Assembly: GCF_001864935.2 (NCBI RefSeq)
Contig: NZ_CP126267.1
Coordinates: forward strand, 2,356,001-2,420,000
Direction: 5' to 3'
From: Curtobacterium sp. MCBA15_012
Lineage (GTDB): Bacteria > Actinomycetota > Actinomycetes > Actinomycetales > Microbacteriaceae
Length of the DNA stretch: 64,000 nucleotides
The position numbers and the translations under genes were made by a program. Of the stretch, positions 43,642 through 52,724 are shown one piece after another; the stretch's first letter is position 1, and each line of letters opens with the position of its first letter. The notes beneath the pieces are model-generated. The model made no database searches and had not been told where the DNA came from. It worked only from the letters and a program-made list of their open reading frames with translations.

Positions 43642-43701
43642 CCGGCCCCCAGGGCCGGGACGACCGTACCCGTCCCCGTCCCCGTCCCCGTCCCCGTCCC
43701 C
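43642..43701. repeat. Hairpin and (GTCCCC)5 hexamer repeat upstream of lipoprotein A
   Basis: CCGGCCC/GGGCCGG with a CCA loop at 43642-43658, then five exact GTCCCC units at 43672-43701 flanked by GTACCC and GTACCA. They lie in the 140-bp gap between the two lipoprotein genes. Confidence 0.8.
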
Positions 43702-43767
43702 GTACCAGGTCAGCCGGGATCGACCCCTGATCCGGCATCCAGGACACCGCGATCGTCGGATCGCGAG

Positions 43768-44295
43768 TCATTCGTCCGCCTGCTGCTCCTCGATCTCGTC
43801 TGCGTTGCCGGCGAAACACGTCGAGAGCGCTTGGATGCTGTAGTTGTCGGGGAAGGCGAAGAACCGGATCGTCTCGACGCGATCGCCGCCGCGCGCGACC
43901 ATCGCTGGCCCCTTGGTGTCGGCGAGTCGGTCCACGGTCATACCGGCGGACCTCCAGATGTCGGAGGCTGCAGCAGCATCCGCCTCCGCGTCACCGGACT
44001 CTGATCGAGCAACTCGGTACACCCACCGGGCGCCTTCTTCGTCGCTCGACAGCTGGCAGCTCTCGACGTAGTCGGGAGACGTCCGCGTTTCCCACTCGCC
44101 GCCGAGCGCGGCGGTCGTCTGATCGACGATGTCGATCATGGTGCGCTTCGCAGTGTCCGCGTCCATGGAAGACGTCCTTTCGGTCGGTCGGGGTGCACCA
44201 CGCTGTTGCCCGGCACATCCGGCGGTTGCGACGACGAGTGCCAGGAGCACTGCCGTCGTCGCCATGGTGCGACAGGCAGAGTGTCGTGCGTTCAT
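43768..44295 (-). CDS. Lipoprotein of unknown function, paralogue B
   Basis: 175 residues with a clear lipoprotein signal (MNARHSACRTMATTAVLLALVVATAGC). The mature domain shares the DADTAK, GG(E/D)W, (D/S)PDY and CxL patterns of paralogue A, with matching cysteines (ESCQLS, STCFAG). ATG 44295 has GAGGAGG 5-11 nt upstream, a strong ribosome site. It lies 25 nt after the DUF1023 hydrolase gene. A cell-surface or immunity-like role is conceivable but not shown. Codon use is less biased toward G/C than in flanking housekeeping genes. Confidence 0.8.
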   Translation of the reverse strand: MNARHSACRTMATTAVLLALVVATAGCAGQQRGAPRPTERTSSMDADTAKRTMIDIVDQTTAALGGEWETRTSPDYVESCQLSSDEEGARWVYRVARSESGDAEADAAAASDIWRSAGMTVDRLADTKGPAMVARGGDRVETIRFFAFPDNYSIQALSTCFAGNADEIEEQQADE

Positions 44296-44320
44296 GTGCC
44301 TCCTCGTTCGTCGGACCGGG

Positions 44321-46255
44321 TCACTGAGACCGCGTCCCGGTGAGCAACTCGTCCTGACCTGTGGTGGCGAGTGCGACGTTGTGGAGTGACTCGGTACCAC
44401 GGTCCAGGTAGCCCCGTTGGTCCTTGAACACCGGAGCGTGGTGCAAGACCGACGAGAGGGTCTGCCCCTCGCTTCCTGTCCCGCCGTCGGCGCCGAACAG
44501 GGTCGCTCCGAAACTCTGCGCGGTCGGGTCCACGTGATGGCCGAAGCTCTTCTCCCGGCCGAACGTTGCCCATTCGTCACCCTCCCCGGTATTGCCGGTG
44601 GGGCCGTCCTTCGCCTGAGCCGCGAAGACGTGGTCCGCGTGCAGCTGCTCCGCACCGTCGAGACCATCGGGTAGCCCAGCAGAACCGAGCGCGACGAATC
44701 GATCGATGTGGACACCCCGCTCGGCCAGGGCCACCGCGCCGGTGGTCGTGCCGTAGGAATGCGCCACCACGTTCGTCTCGACGTGATCAGTTCCACGGAC
44801 GGCTGAGAACCCGCGAATCGAGTCGGCGAGCCGCTGGCCGCCCTTCTTCGCCTTGTCCATGAGGAGCACGTCCTCGGGCCCCGGTGTGGCGTAACCGACC
44901 CAGGCGACCACTGCTCGATCCGGAGCGCCTGCGACATCGGTCTGCTCGTCTGCGATGTTCTGAGCCGCCCTCGCCCACGTTGTCATGTCCGCTGTCGTGG
45001 TGTCCATCCCCGGGACAGCCCAGGTCACCGACTGTGCACGGTCGAGATCCCCGATCGAAACGGCAGCCAGCGGCGGGTGATGATCGGTGAGCGAGATGAG
45101 GAAGCGCTTGCCGTCGGAGCCCTTCTTCGTCAGCGCAGCGTTGATGTTCCGCAGGGCCTTGCGGTCCGCGTACAGCGCCGTGAGCTCCTGCGCCAACGCC
45201 CGTGAGCCGTCACCCGCTGACGCGACTGTCCCCTCCAGCTGCTCGATCTGGCGCTCGACCTCGACGAGTCGCTGGTTGAGCACGAGGGCGTTCGCCGTAC
45301 TCCGCGCCCAGTACGGGACACCCTCGAGGTTCCCGACTCGTGCGAGCACGTCCGTCGGCAGTCCGTCGAACACGGCGGCGTCGGCCCTCGCCAGCCCGAG
45401 CGCGGCCCAGCGCTCCGCGATCTCCGCCGGCGTCAGGTCCGCCTGGAACAGCCGCTGGAGGGCTGGCGCGGCCTGGCCGGTCGCCGCGATGTCCAGAGCG
45501 ACGTTCGACAGCGAGCCGCTGCCGCCGGCGGCCTCGAAGGCGTCGGCGATCCTGCCGATCCAGCTCCGGTCCTCGTCGTTCTCGCGCACGTAGCCCTCGA
45601 AGCCCGCCGGCATGCTCACGCGATCGACCGTGACCCAGGCACAGGTGGACCGGAAGGACGACCACGCCGATCGCACGCGCTCGGACTCGGCCGACGCGGC
45701 GGAGTCCAGTCCGGAGGCCGTCGTGACGAAGGCGCGGAGCGCGCTCGGGTCGGCAGAGCTCCGACCACGACTCGCTCCGTCTCCGTAACGCGCACGCTCG
45801 CGACCACGGAATTCGGCGTCGACCTCCGGCCTCGGTTCGGGTTCGGTCGACGGCTCGGGGTCGGTGAAGCTCTCCCAGGCGTCGACGACCGATCGCCCCG
45901 CGGCACCGGCGAAGGCCTCGGCCCCGGATGCCGCCCGCTTCCGGTCGGCATCACGTGCCTTCCACTCGGCGTGGTCACGCAGCCGCTGCCGTTCACGCTC
46001 AGCAGCATCGACGGCGGCGTCGATCTGGTCGGCGAGGTCGACCAGCACCCCCGCCAACCGTGCTCGGTCCTCGGCCTCGATCGCCGCGGCGCTCCCGAAC
46101 CGCTCGGCGTATGCGCCCTCGAAGTCATCGAGTGCCCCTCCGACCGCCCCGGAGCGAGGGCCAGCCTGCCCGCGGAGCGTCTCGGCCGCCCGACGCGCCA
46201 CCCGCGCCGCCGACCTCGCCTCGTGCACGTCGAACGCGATGTCCCCCACGATCAC
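44321..46255 (-). CDS. Large DUF1023 alpha/beta-hydrolase with helical N-terminal domain
   Basis: 644 residues. Residues about 1-110 are predicted coiled helices (VHEARSAARVARRAAETLRG, DFEGAYAERFGSAAAIEAEDRARLAGVLVDLADQIDAAVDAAERERQRLRDH), similar in layout to WXG100/ESX-like domains. The C-terminal third is a DUF1023 hydrolase with nucleophile motif VVAHSYGTTTGAVALAERG and a candidate late histidine in SVLHHAPVF. No signal peptide is present, so secretion, if any, would need an ESX-type system, which is not in this window. GTG 46255 follows GGGGGA. Enzymatic substrate unknown. Confidence 0.82.
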   Translation of the reverse strand: MIVGDIAFDVHEARSAARVARRAAETLRGQAGPRSGAVGGALDDFEGAYAERFGSAAAIEAEDRARLAGVLVDLADQIDAAVDAAERERQRLRDHAEWKARDADRKRAASGAEAFAGAAGRSVVDAWESFTDPEPSTEPEPRPEVDAEFRGRERARYGDGASRGRSSADPSALRAFVTTASGLDSAASAESERVRSAWSSFRSTCAWVTVDRVSMPAGFEGYVRENDEDRSWIGRIADAFEAAGGSGSLSNVALDIAATGQAAPALQRLFQADLTPAEIAERWAALGLARADAAVFDGLPTDVLARVGNLEGVPYWARSTANALVLNQRLVEVERQIEQLEGTVASAGDGSRALAQELTALYADRKALRNINAALTKKGSDGKRFLISLTDHHPPLAAVSIGDLDRAQSVTWAVPGMDTTTADMTTWARAAQNIADEQTDVAGAPDRAVVAWVGYATPGPEDVLLMDKAKKGGQRLADSIRGFSAVRGTDHVETNVVAHSYGTTTGAVALAERGVHIDRFVALGSAGLPDGLDGAEQLHADHVFAAQAKDGPTGNTGEGDEWATFGREKSFGHHVDPTAQSFGATLFGADGGTGSEGQTLSSVLHHAPVFKDQRGYLDRGTESLHNVALATTGQDELLTGTRSQ

Positions 46256-46359
46256 TCCCCCGCATCGTTCCCCTCGGCTGACACATTACCGGACGCGGCG
46301 ACGCGCGGCACCCATCGACCGGAGGCGTGAGAAACGACGGCACCGACCGGTGCTGCCGC

Positions 46360-47475
46360 TCAGAGCACGTCGCCCCGACCGCTGAGCTTCAGCGCGTCGA
46401 CGACGCCCTTGACGCGCTGCGCGTGCTCGCTCGTCGTGACGAGCAGGGCGTCGGGGGTGTCCACGACGACGATGTCGTCCACACCGATGAGCGAGATGAG
46501 CCGCTGGCTGTGCGCGACGACGATGCCGCTCGACGAGTCGGCCAGGATCCGGGCCCCGTCACCGAGCACGGCGAGGTTGTTCGCCCGTCCACCGGACTGC
46601 AGCTTCGCGAGCGAGGCGAAGTCGCCGACGTCGTCCCAGTCGAAGTCACCGGGGACGACGGCCATCCGACCGGCGGCCGCGGCGGGCTCGGCGACGGTGT
46701 AGTCGATCGCGATCTTCTCGAGGGCGGGCCACACCGCGTCGACGACCGCACCGCGCGACGAGGTGTCCCACGCGGCGGCGAGCTCCTCGATGCCGGCGAG
46801 GAGCTCGGGCTTCGTCCGGCCGAGCTCGGCGAGGAGGACGTCGGCGCGCGCGATGAACATGCCCGCGTTCCAGAGGTAGTTGCCCTCCTCCAGGTAGCCG
46901 CGTGCCGTGTCGAGGTCGGGCTTCTCGACGAAGGAGCGCACGCCGTGCACCGTGGTGGCGCCGTCGACGTCGAGGGTCCCCTCGGTCGCGTGGATGTACC
47001 CGAAGCCGACCGCGGGCTCGGTCGGGGTGATCCCGATCGTGGTGACGTACCCGGCGCGGGCTGCGGCGACGGCCTCGCGGACCGAGCGACGGAAGCCGCG
47101 TGCGTCGCCGATGACGTGGTCGGCGGCGAACGAGCCGATGACGACGTCCGGCTCGCGACGGTGCAGGATCGCCGCTGCCAGGCCGATCGCGGCGGTGGAG
47201 TCCTTGGGCTCGCTCTCGAGCACGACGTTGTGGTCGGCGACCCCGGGCAGCTGCGCCTCGACCGCGGCGCGGTGCGCGCGCCCGGTGACGACCATGATCC
47301 GCTGGTCTCCGGCGAGCGGGGCGAGCCGGTCCCACGTCTGCCGCAGCAGCGACGTGCCCGACCCGGTCAGGTCGTGCAGGAACTTGGGCGCGTCGGCGCG
47401 CGACAACGGCCACAGCCGGGAGCCGATGCCGCCAGCGGGGATGATCGCGTAGAAGTCCTCGAGTTCGTGTTCCAC
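46360..47475 (-). CDS. manC: Mannose-1-phosphate guanylyltransferase
   Basis: 371 residues. The pyrophosphorylase signature AIIPAGGIGSRLWPLSRADAPKFLHDL is near the N-terminus; VVTGRAHRAAVEAQL, SFAADHVIGD, GYIHATEG and FVEKPDLDTARGYL are GDP-mannose pyrophosphorylase landmarks; FDWDDVGDFASL closes the active site. It makes GDP-mannose for lipomannan and polysaccharide synthesis. GTG 47475 has TACGGT at 47482-47487, 6 nt upstream, so probably leaderless. No mannose isomerase domain is fused. Confidence 0.94.
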   Translation of the reverse strand: MEHELEDFYAIIPAGGIGSRLWPLSRADAPKFLHDLTGSGTSLLRQTWDRLAPLAGDQRIMVVTGRAHRAAVEAQLPGVADHNVVLESEPKDSTAAIGLAAAILHRREPDVVIGSFAADHVIGDARGFRRSVREAVAAARAGYVTTIGITPTEPAVGFGYIHATEGTLDVDGATTVHGVRSFVEKPDLDTARGYLEEGNYLWNAGMFIARADVLLAELGRTKPELLAGIEELAAAWDTSSRGAVVDAVWPALEKIAIDYTVAEPAAAAGRMAVVPGDFDWDDVGDFASLAKLQSGGRANNLAVLGDGARILADSSSGIVVAHSQRLISLIGVDDIVVVDTPDALLVTTSEHAQRVKGVVDALKLSGRGDVL

Positions 47476-47766
47476 CCGCCCACCGTACCGGTGTCACCGG
47501 GCACCCACCGGATGCTTCCCGCACGCTCCGTGCGGGAGACCGCACCACCCGCCACCGCCTCCGCCTCCGCGCGCCACCGGCGCCCAACGAGCCACCGCGC
47601 CACCGCGCCACCGCGCGCCACCGGCGTCCACCGCACCACCTGCCCGACCGCGCCCCGCCCACCGGGACCGCACCGCGCCTCCCGGCCGCTGTTCACCACC
47701 TGCCTGCCGTGCGTTCACGCGCTCCGCCCCGCCCGGTCACGGACGCGCCGCAGCATGGGCCGTGCC
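47476..47766. other. C-rich intergenic region with GCCACCGC repeats
   Basis: 291 bp between divergent manC and the glycosyltransferase. From about 47535 to 47690 the plus strand is nearly free of T and full of CCACCGCGC-type repeats, with one inverted GGGAGGCGCG core (47674-47683). No convincing gene. Confidence 0.5.
47482..47487 (-). promoter_or_regulatory. -10 box for manC, leaderless
   Basis: TACGGT on the minus strand, 6 nt before the GTG. Confidence 0.45.
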
Positions 47767-49005
47767 ATGAACGCACGCAGCGTGGAGCGCGACACGGTCC
47801 AGCGGACCGTCGCCGTCGTGACCGAGAGCTTCCTGCCCACCCTCAACGGCGTGACCACCAGCGTCCTCGCGGTCCTCGACCACCTGGAACGCCGCGGACA
47901 CCGCGCGGTCGTCATCGCGCCGGACACCCCCGGACTCGCGCAGTTCCGCTCGAGGACGCAGGTCGAGCGGTACCGCTCCTTCGACGTGCACCGCGTCCCG
48001 GCGGTGGCGTACCGCCAGTTCCCGGTCGCCCTCCCCCACCCGGTGCTCGACACGATCCTCGCCGCCTCCGGCGCCGACGTGCTCCACGCCGCGAGTCCGT
48101 TCCTGTTGGGTGGGCGCGCCATCACGGCGGCCGGGAGGCTCGGCATCCCCTCCGTCGCCGTCTTCCAGACCGACGTGGCCGGGTTCGCCCGCCGCAACGG
48201 CCTGACCGCGACCGTCCCGCTGGTGCGCAGGATCCTCGGCCGCATCCACGCCGGGGCCTCGCTGACGCTCGCCCCGTCGAGCGCGACCGCGGCGATGCTC
48301 GCCGAGGACGGCGTGCCGCGGGTCGCGCGGTGGGGCCGCGGCGTCGACACGACGCTGTTCCACCCGGACCGCCGCCGGTCGGACGCCGTGCGGGCGGCGC
48401 GACGCCGCATCGCCCCGGGCGGCGAGACGATCGTCGGCTACGTCGGGCGGCTCGCGCCGGAGAAGGAGGTCGAGCGGCTCGCCGAGCTCGGCGGGGTGCC
48501 CGGCTCCCGGGTGGTCGTCGCGGGCGGCGGGCCCTCGCGCGCGTCCCTCGAGCGGCGGCTCCGGCACCTCGACGTCACGTTCACGGGGCCGCTCCGCGGG
48601 GAGGCGCTGGCCGACGCGTACGCGATGCTCGACGTGTTCGTGCACACCGGTCCGGCGGAGACGTTCGGCCAGACCCTGCAGGAGGCGCACGCGACCGGGC
48701 TCCCGGTGGTGGCCCCGGCTGCGGGCGGCCCGCTCGACCTCGTGGCGCCCGGGCTCGACGGGGAGCTCTACGACCCGGACGTCCCGCAGGCGCTCCGACG
48801 CGCCGTGCTCGGGCTCGTGGGCGACCCCGCGACCGCCGCGCGGATGGGCTCGGCCGGACGCCTCCGCGTCGAGGGCACGACCTGGGAGGCGGTCGGCGAC
48901 CAGCTCCTCGCGCACCACGACAGCGCCCGCACGATCGGCGCGGCGCCCGCGGTCTCGCGCACCGCGCGGGCCGGGTGGGACGAGAAGGTCAGCGCACGCG
49001 CATAG
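47767..49005 (+). CDS. GT4 glycosyltransferase, MgtA/PimB-like
   Basis: 412 residues (an in-frame ATG 12 nt earlier is also possible). VAVVTESFLPTLNGVTTSVLAVLDHLERRGHRAVVIAPD is the N-terminal signature of actinobacterial mannosyltransferases of the MgtA/PimB group; GRGVDTTLFHPDRR, VGYVGRLAPEKEVERL and HTGPAETFGQTLQEAHATGLPVVAPAAGG complete the GT-B fold. Next to divergent manC, GDP-mannose is the likely donor, for glycolipid or lipomannan synthesis (inference). Confidence 0.88.
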   Translation: MNARSVERDTVQRTVAVVTESFLPTLNGVTTSVLAVLDHLERRGHRAVVIAPDTPGLAQFRSRTQVERYRSFDVHRVPAVAYRQFPVALPHPVLDTILAASGADVLHAASPFLLGGRAITAAGRLGIPSVAVFQTDVAGFARRNGLTATVPLVRRILGRIHAGASLTLAPSSATAAMLAEDGVPRVARWGRGVDTTLFHPDRRRSDAVRAARRRIAPGGETIVGYVGRLAPEKEVERLAELGGVPGSRVVVAGGGPSRASLERRLRHLDVTFTGPLRGEALADAYAMLDVFVHTGPAETFGQTLQEAHATGLPVVAPAAGGPLDLVAPGLDGELYDPDVPQALRRAVLGLVGDPATAARMGSAGRLRVEGTTWEAVGDQLLAHHDSARTIGAAPAVSRTARAGWDEKVSARA

Positions 49006-49008
49006 GAT
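49003..49008 (+). promoter_or_regulatory. -10 box for the sdh operon
   Basis: TAGGAT overlapping the stop of the preceding gene, 5 nt before an in-frame GTG at 49014 and about 75 nt before the sdhC ATG. Confidence 0.45.
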
Positions 49009-49039
49009 GGGTCGTGTTCCACACGAACACGAACGGCAA

Positions 49040-49061
49040 GGGCTCGCCGATCGCCGAGCCC
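49040..49061 (+). promoter_or_regulatory. Stem-loop in the sdhC leader
   Basis: GGGCTCG (49040-49046) and CGAGCCC (49055-49061) with an 8-nt loop, 22 nt before the sdhC ATG. It could end the upstream transcript or modulate sdhC translation. Confidence 0.4.
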
Positions 49062-49082
49062 GTCCTATGGGAGGACTTGCTC

Positions 49083-49532
49083 ATGGCCGAGCAGACCGCG
49101 AGCGGGACGGCGACCGCCGAACCGCGGGTGACGATCGAGGCGCCTCGCGCATCTCGGAAGCTCGAAGGAACGCTGTACCGCGGGTCCACGGGGATGTGGT
49201 CGTGGGTGCTCCACCGGATCACCGGTGTCGCGATCTACTTCTTCCTGCTCGTGCACATCCTCGACACCGCACTGGTGCGCCTGTCGCCCGAGGCCTACAA
49301 CGCGGTCATCGGCACGTACAAGACGCCGATCATGAACATCGGTGAGATCGCCCTCGTCATGGCGATCGTCTTCCACGCCCTCAACGGTCTCCGGATCATC
49401 GCGGTCGACTTCTGGTCGAAGGGCCCGAAGTACCAGCGCACCATGTTCTGGGTCGTCCTGGTCGTGTGGGCGATCCTCATCGCGGGCTTCCTCCCGCGCC
49501 AGCTCATGAACCTCGTCGCGGACTTCCAGTAG
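49083..49532 (+). CDS. sdhC: Succinate dehydrogenase cytochrome b556 subunit
   Basis: 149 residues, three membrane helices. LYRGSTGMWSWVLHRITGVAIYFFLLVHILDTALV contains the SdhC Ser/Arg pattern and first heme histidine region; FHALNGLRIIAVDFW holds another conserved histidine. It anchors the complex and binds heme and quinone with SdhD. ATG 49083 has GGGAGGA 8-14 nt upstream. The frame is open 23 codons further to a GTG with a leaderless-type promoter. Confidence 0.94.
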   Translation: MAEQTASGTATAEPRVTIEAPRASRKLEGTLYRGSTGMWSWVLHRITGVAIYFFLLVHILDTALVRLSPEAYNAVIGTYKTPIMNIGEIALVMAIVFHALNGLRIIAVDFWSKGPKYQRTMFWVVLVVWAILIAGFLPRQLMNLVADFQ

Positions 49533-49552
49533 GCGAAGGGACGGACCAGAAG

Positions 49553-49999
49553 ATGACCACGCAGACCGTCGAGCCACCGCGCTCCGCCGCCGCAGCACGC
49601 CGCACCACCAACTGGGAGAAGTGGGGGTGGATCTACATGCGCGCGTCGGGTGTCTTGCTCGTCGTGCTCATCTTCGGCCACCTCTTCGTGAACATGGTCG
49701 CGGGCGAGGGCGTCAAGCAGATCGACTTCGCCTTCGTCGCCGGCAAGTGGGCGAGCCCGTTCTGGCAGGTGTGGGATTCCCTGATGCTCGTCCTGGCGCT
49801 CGTCCACGGCTCGAACGGCATGCGGACGATCATCAACGACTACGTCGCCAAGCCGGGCATCCGGAAGACCCTCCTGCTCGCGGTCGCCATCGCCTGCGTC
49901 GCGCTGGTCGTCCTCGGCCTGCTCGTCTGCTGGACGTTCGACCCGTGCCCCGCGGGCGCCGCCGCAGCGGACCTGCCCTCGTTCTGCCCCGCGCAGTAG
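49553..49999 (+). CDS. sdhD: Succinate dehydrogenase membrane anchor subunit
   Basis: 148 residues with three hydrophobic helices: [24 protein letters not shown] (heme-side histidine), [22 protein letters not shown] and [28 protein letters not shown] is the conserved SdhD signature. Twenty nt after sdhC. The C-terminus has an unusual Ala/Pro/Cys tail ([19 protein letters not shown]) that may form a disulfide outside the membrane. Confidence 0.93.
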   Translation: MTTQTVEPPRSAAAARRTTNWEKWGWIYMRASGVLLVVLIFGHLFVNMVAGEGVKQIDFAFVAGKWASPFWQVWDSLMLVLALVHGSNGMRTIINDYVAKPGIRKTLLLAVAIACVALVVLGLLVCWTFDPCPAGAAAADLPSFCPAQ

Positions 50000-50093
50000 C
50001 CCTCCCGCCGCGGCCCGACGCAGCACGTCCCACGAGCACGAACGCCGCGCGACGCACCCCGACGCGCGACATCTCCACCCCGGAAAGGCCCCA

Positions 50094-51887
50094 GTGACCG
50101 AGACCACCGTTCACCACCACCAGCACGACATCGTCATCATCGGCGCGGGCGGCGCGGGCATGCGTGCCGCGATCGAGGCGGGCCCGAGGGCGAAGACGGC
50201 CGTCATCTCGAAGCTGTACCCGACCCGGTCCCACACCGGTGCGGCGCAGGGCGGCATGGCCGCGGCGCTGGCCAACGTGGAAGAGGACTCGTGGGAGTGG
50301 CACACCTTCGACACGGTCAAGGGCGGCGACTACCTCGTCGACCAGGACGCCGCCGAGATCCTGGCGAAGGAGGCGATCGACGCCGTCATCGACCTCGAGA
50401 ACATGGGCCTGCCGTTCAACCGCACGCCCGAGGGCAAGATCGACCAGCGCCGTTTCGGCGGCCACACCCGCGACCACGGCAAGGCCCCGGTCCGCCGGGC
50501 CTGCTACGCCGCTGACCGCACCGGCCACATGATCCTGCAGACGCTGTTCCAGAACTGCGTGAAGCTCGGCGTCGAGTTCCACAACGAGTTCTACGCGCTC
50601 GACCTCGTCATGGTCGAGGTCACTGGCGACGACGGCGTCACCCGCGAGCAGCCGGCCGGCGTCGTGGCGTACGAACTCGCGACCGGTGAACTGCACGTGT
50701 TCCACGCCAAGGCCGTCGTCTTCGCGACCGGCGGCTTCGGCAAGATGTACAAGACGACCTCGAACGCGCACACGCTGACCGGCGACGGCGTCGGCATCGT
50801 CTGGCGCAAGGGCCTGCCGCTCGAGGACATGGAGTTCTTCCAGTTCCACCCGACCGGCCTGGCCGGCCTCGGCATCCTCCTCACCGAGGGTGCCCGTGGC
50901 GAGGGCGCCATCCTCCGCAACGCCTCGGGCGAGCGCTTCATGGAGCGCTACGCCCCGACCATCAAGGACCTCGCGCCGCGCGACATCGTGGCGCGCTGCA
51001 TGGTCCAGGAGGTCGCCGAGGGCCGCGGCGCCGGACCGAACAAGGACTACGTGCTGCTCGACTGCACGCACCTCGGTGCCGAGGTGCTCGAGACGAAGCT
51101 GCCGGACATCACCGAGTTCGCGCGGACGTACCTCGGTGTCGACCCGGTGGTCGAGCCGGTGCCCGTGATGCCGACCGCCCACTACGCGATGGGCGGCATC
51201 CCGACCAACACCAACGCCGAGGTCCTGTACGACAACACGACCGTCGTGCCCGGCCTGTACGCCGCCGGCGAGTGCGCGTGCGTCTCGGTGCACGGCTCGA
51301 ACCGTCTCGGCACGAACTCGCTGCTCGACATCAACGTGTTCGGCAAGCGCTCCGGCAACAACGCCGCCGCCTACGTGCAGACCGCCGACTTCCTCCCCCT
51401 CCCCGAGGACCCGGCCGCCGGCGTCCGCGACATGCTCGACCAGCTCCGTGCCTCGACCGGCACCGAGCGCATCGCCGTCCTGCGCAAGGAACTGCAGGAG
51501 GAGATGGACAAGAACGCCCAGGTGTTCCGCACCGACGAGTCGCTCGGCAAGATGACCGAGACGATCCACACCCTGCGCGAGCGCTTCCGCAACGTCGCCG
51601 TCCAGGACAAGGGCAAGCGCTTCAACACCGACCTGCTCGAGGCCGTCGAGCTCGGCTTCCTGCTCGACCTCGCCGAGGTCGTCGTGTTCTCCGCCCGGAA
51701 CCGCAAGGAGAGCCGCGGGGGCCACATGCGCGACGACTTCCCGAAGCGCGACGACGAGAACTACATGCAGCACACCATGGCGTACCTGACGGGCGACCCG
51801 CACTCGTCCCTCGCCGACGACCACATCACGCTCGACTGGAAGCCCGTCGTCATGACGCGCTACGAGCCGATGGAGAGGAAGTACTGA
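50094..51887 (+). CDS. sdhA: Succinate dehydrogenase flavoprotein subunit
   Basis: 597 residues. FAD-binding [16 protein letters not shown], the covalent FAD histidine in [11 protein letters not shown], substrate-site [20 protein letters not shown] with HPTGLAGLG, and [10 protein letters not shown] with [19 protein letters not shown]. It oxidises succinate to fumarate. GTG 50094 has GGAAAGG 6 nt upstream. It overlaps sdhB (TGATG). Confidence 0.97.
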   Translation: MTETTVHHHQHDIVIIGAGGAGMRAAIEAGPRAKTAVISKLYPTRSHTGAAQGGMAAALANVEEDSWEWHTFDTVKGGDYLVDQDAAEILAKEAIDAVIDLENMGLPFNRTPEGKIDQRRFGGHTRDHGKAPVRRACYAADRTGHMILQTLFQNCVKLGVEFHNEFYALDLVMVEVTGDDGVTREQPAGVVAYELATGELHVFHAKAVVFATGGFGKMYKTTSNAHTLTGDGVGIVWRKGLPLEDMEFFQFHPTGLAGLGILLTEGARGEGAILRNASGERFMERYAPTIKDLAPRDIVARCMVQEVAEGRGAGPNKDYVLLDCTHLGAEVLETKLPDITEFARTYLGVDPVVEPVPVMPTAHYAMGGIPTNTNAEVLYDNTTVVPGLYAAGECACVSVHGSNRLGTNSLLDINVFGKRSGNNAAAYVQTADFLPLPEDPAAGVRDMLDQLRASTGTERIAVLRKELQEEMDKNAQVFRTDESLGKMTETIHTLRERFRNVAVQDKGKRFNTDLLEAVELGFLLDLAEVVVFSARNRKESRGGHMRDDFPKRDDENYMQHTMAYLTGDPHSSLADDHITLDWKPVVMTRYEPMERKY

Positions 51888-52660
51888 TGACCGACACCCT
51901 GGTCTCCGACGCGCCCCGCACCGACACCGTGCAGGACGCCCCTCCCGGATCGTTCCCCGTCACGGTCATCGTGCGGCGGTTCGACCCGGACGTCGACGAC
52001 GAGCCGCGCTGGCAGGACTTCGACGTCATGATGCTCCCGACGGACCGCATCCTCGACGCGCTGCACAAGATCAAGTGGGAGCAGGACGGGTCGCTGACCT
52101 TCCGCCGCTCCTGCGCGCACGGCGTGTGCGGTTCGGACGCCATGCGCATCAACGGCCGCAACCGCCTGGCGTGCAAGACGCTGATCAAGGACCTCGACGT
52201 GTCGAAGCCGATCTACGTCGAGGCGATCAAGGGCCTGCCGCTCGAGAAGGACCTGGTCGTGGACATGGAGCCGTTCTTCCAGTCCTTCCGCGAGGTCCAG
52301 CCGTTCCTGCAGGCGAACAGCAAGCCGGAGAAGGGCAAGGAGCGCGTGCAGTCCGTCGCCGACCGCGCCCGCTTCGACGACACCACCAAGTGCATCCTCT
52401 GCGCCGCGTGCACCTCGTCGTGCCCGGTGTTCTGGACCGACGGCCAGTACTTCGGGCCGGCCGCGATCGTGAACGCGCACCGCTTCATCTTCGACTCGCG
52501 CGACGACGCCGCGAACGTCCGCCTCGACATCCTCAACGACAAGGAGGGCGTGTGGCGCTGCCGCACGACCTTCAACTGCACCGACGCCTGCCCCCGTGGC
52601 ATCCAGGTGACGAAGGCGATCTCCGAGGTCAAGCAGGCGATCATGCGTGGCGGCGCGTGA
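51887..52660 (+). CDS. sdhB: Succinate dehydrogenase iron-sulfur subunit
   Basis: 257 residues. The 2Fe-2S ferredoxin domain has SCAHGVCGSDAMRINGRNRLAC; the second domain has CILCAACTSSCP and CTDACPRGI for the 4Fe-4S and 3Fe-4S clusters. It passes electrons from SdhA to the quinone site. The ATG overlaps the sdhA stop. It ends 64 nt before the TNT-domain gene. Confidence 0.97.
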   Translation: MTDTLVSDAPRTDTVQDAPPGSFPVTVIVRRFDPDVDDEPRWQDFDVMMLPTDRILDALHKIKWEQDGSLTFRRSCAHGVCGSDAMRINGRNRLACKTLIKDLDVSKPIYVEAIKGLPLEKDLVVDMEPFFQSFREVQPFLQANSKPEKGKERVQSVADRARFDDTTKCILCAACTSSCPVFWTDGQYFGPAAIVNAHRFIFDSRDDAANVRLDILNDKEGVWRCRTTFNCTDACPRGIQVTKAISEVKQAIMRGGA

Positions 52661-52711
52661 CCGTGGCAGCGCACGCGGCACGGTCTCGGCGGACGGCCGG
52701 GACCCGACCGG

Positions 52712-52717
52712 TAGGCT
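52712..52717 (+). promoter_or_regulatory. -10 box for the TNT-domain gene, leaderless
   Basis: TAGGCT with a 7-nt gap to the ATG at 52725. Confidence 0.5.
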
Positions 52718-52724
52718 CGCGCGC

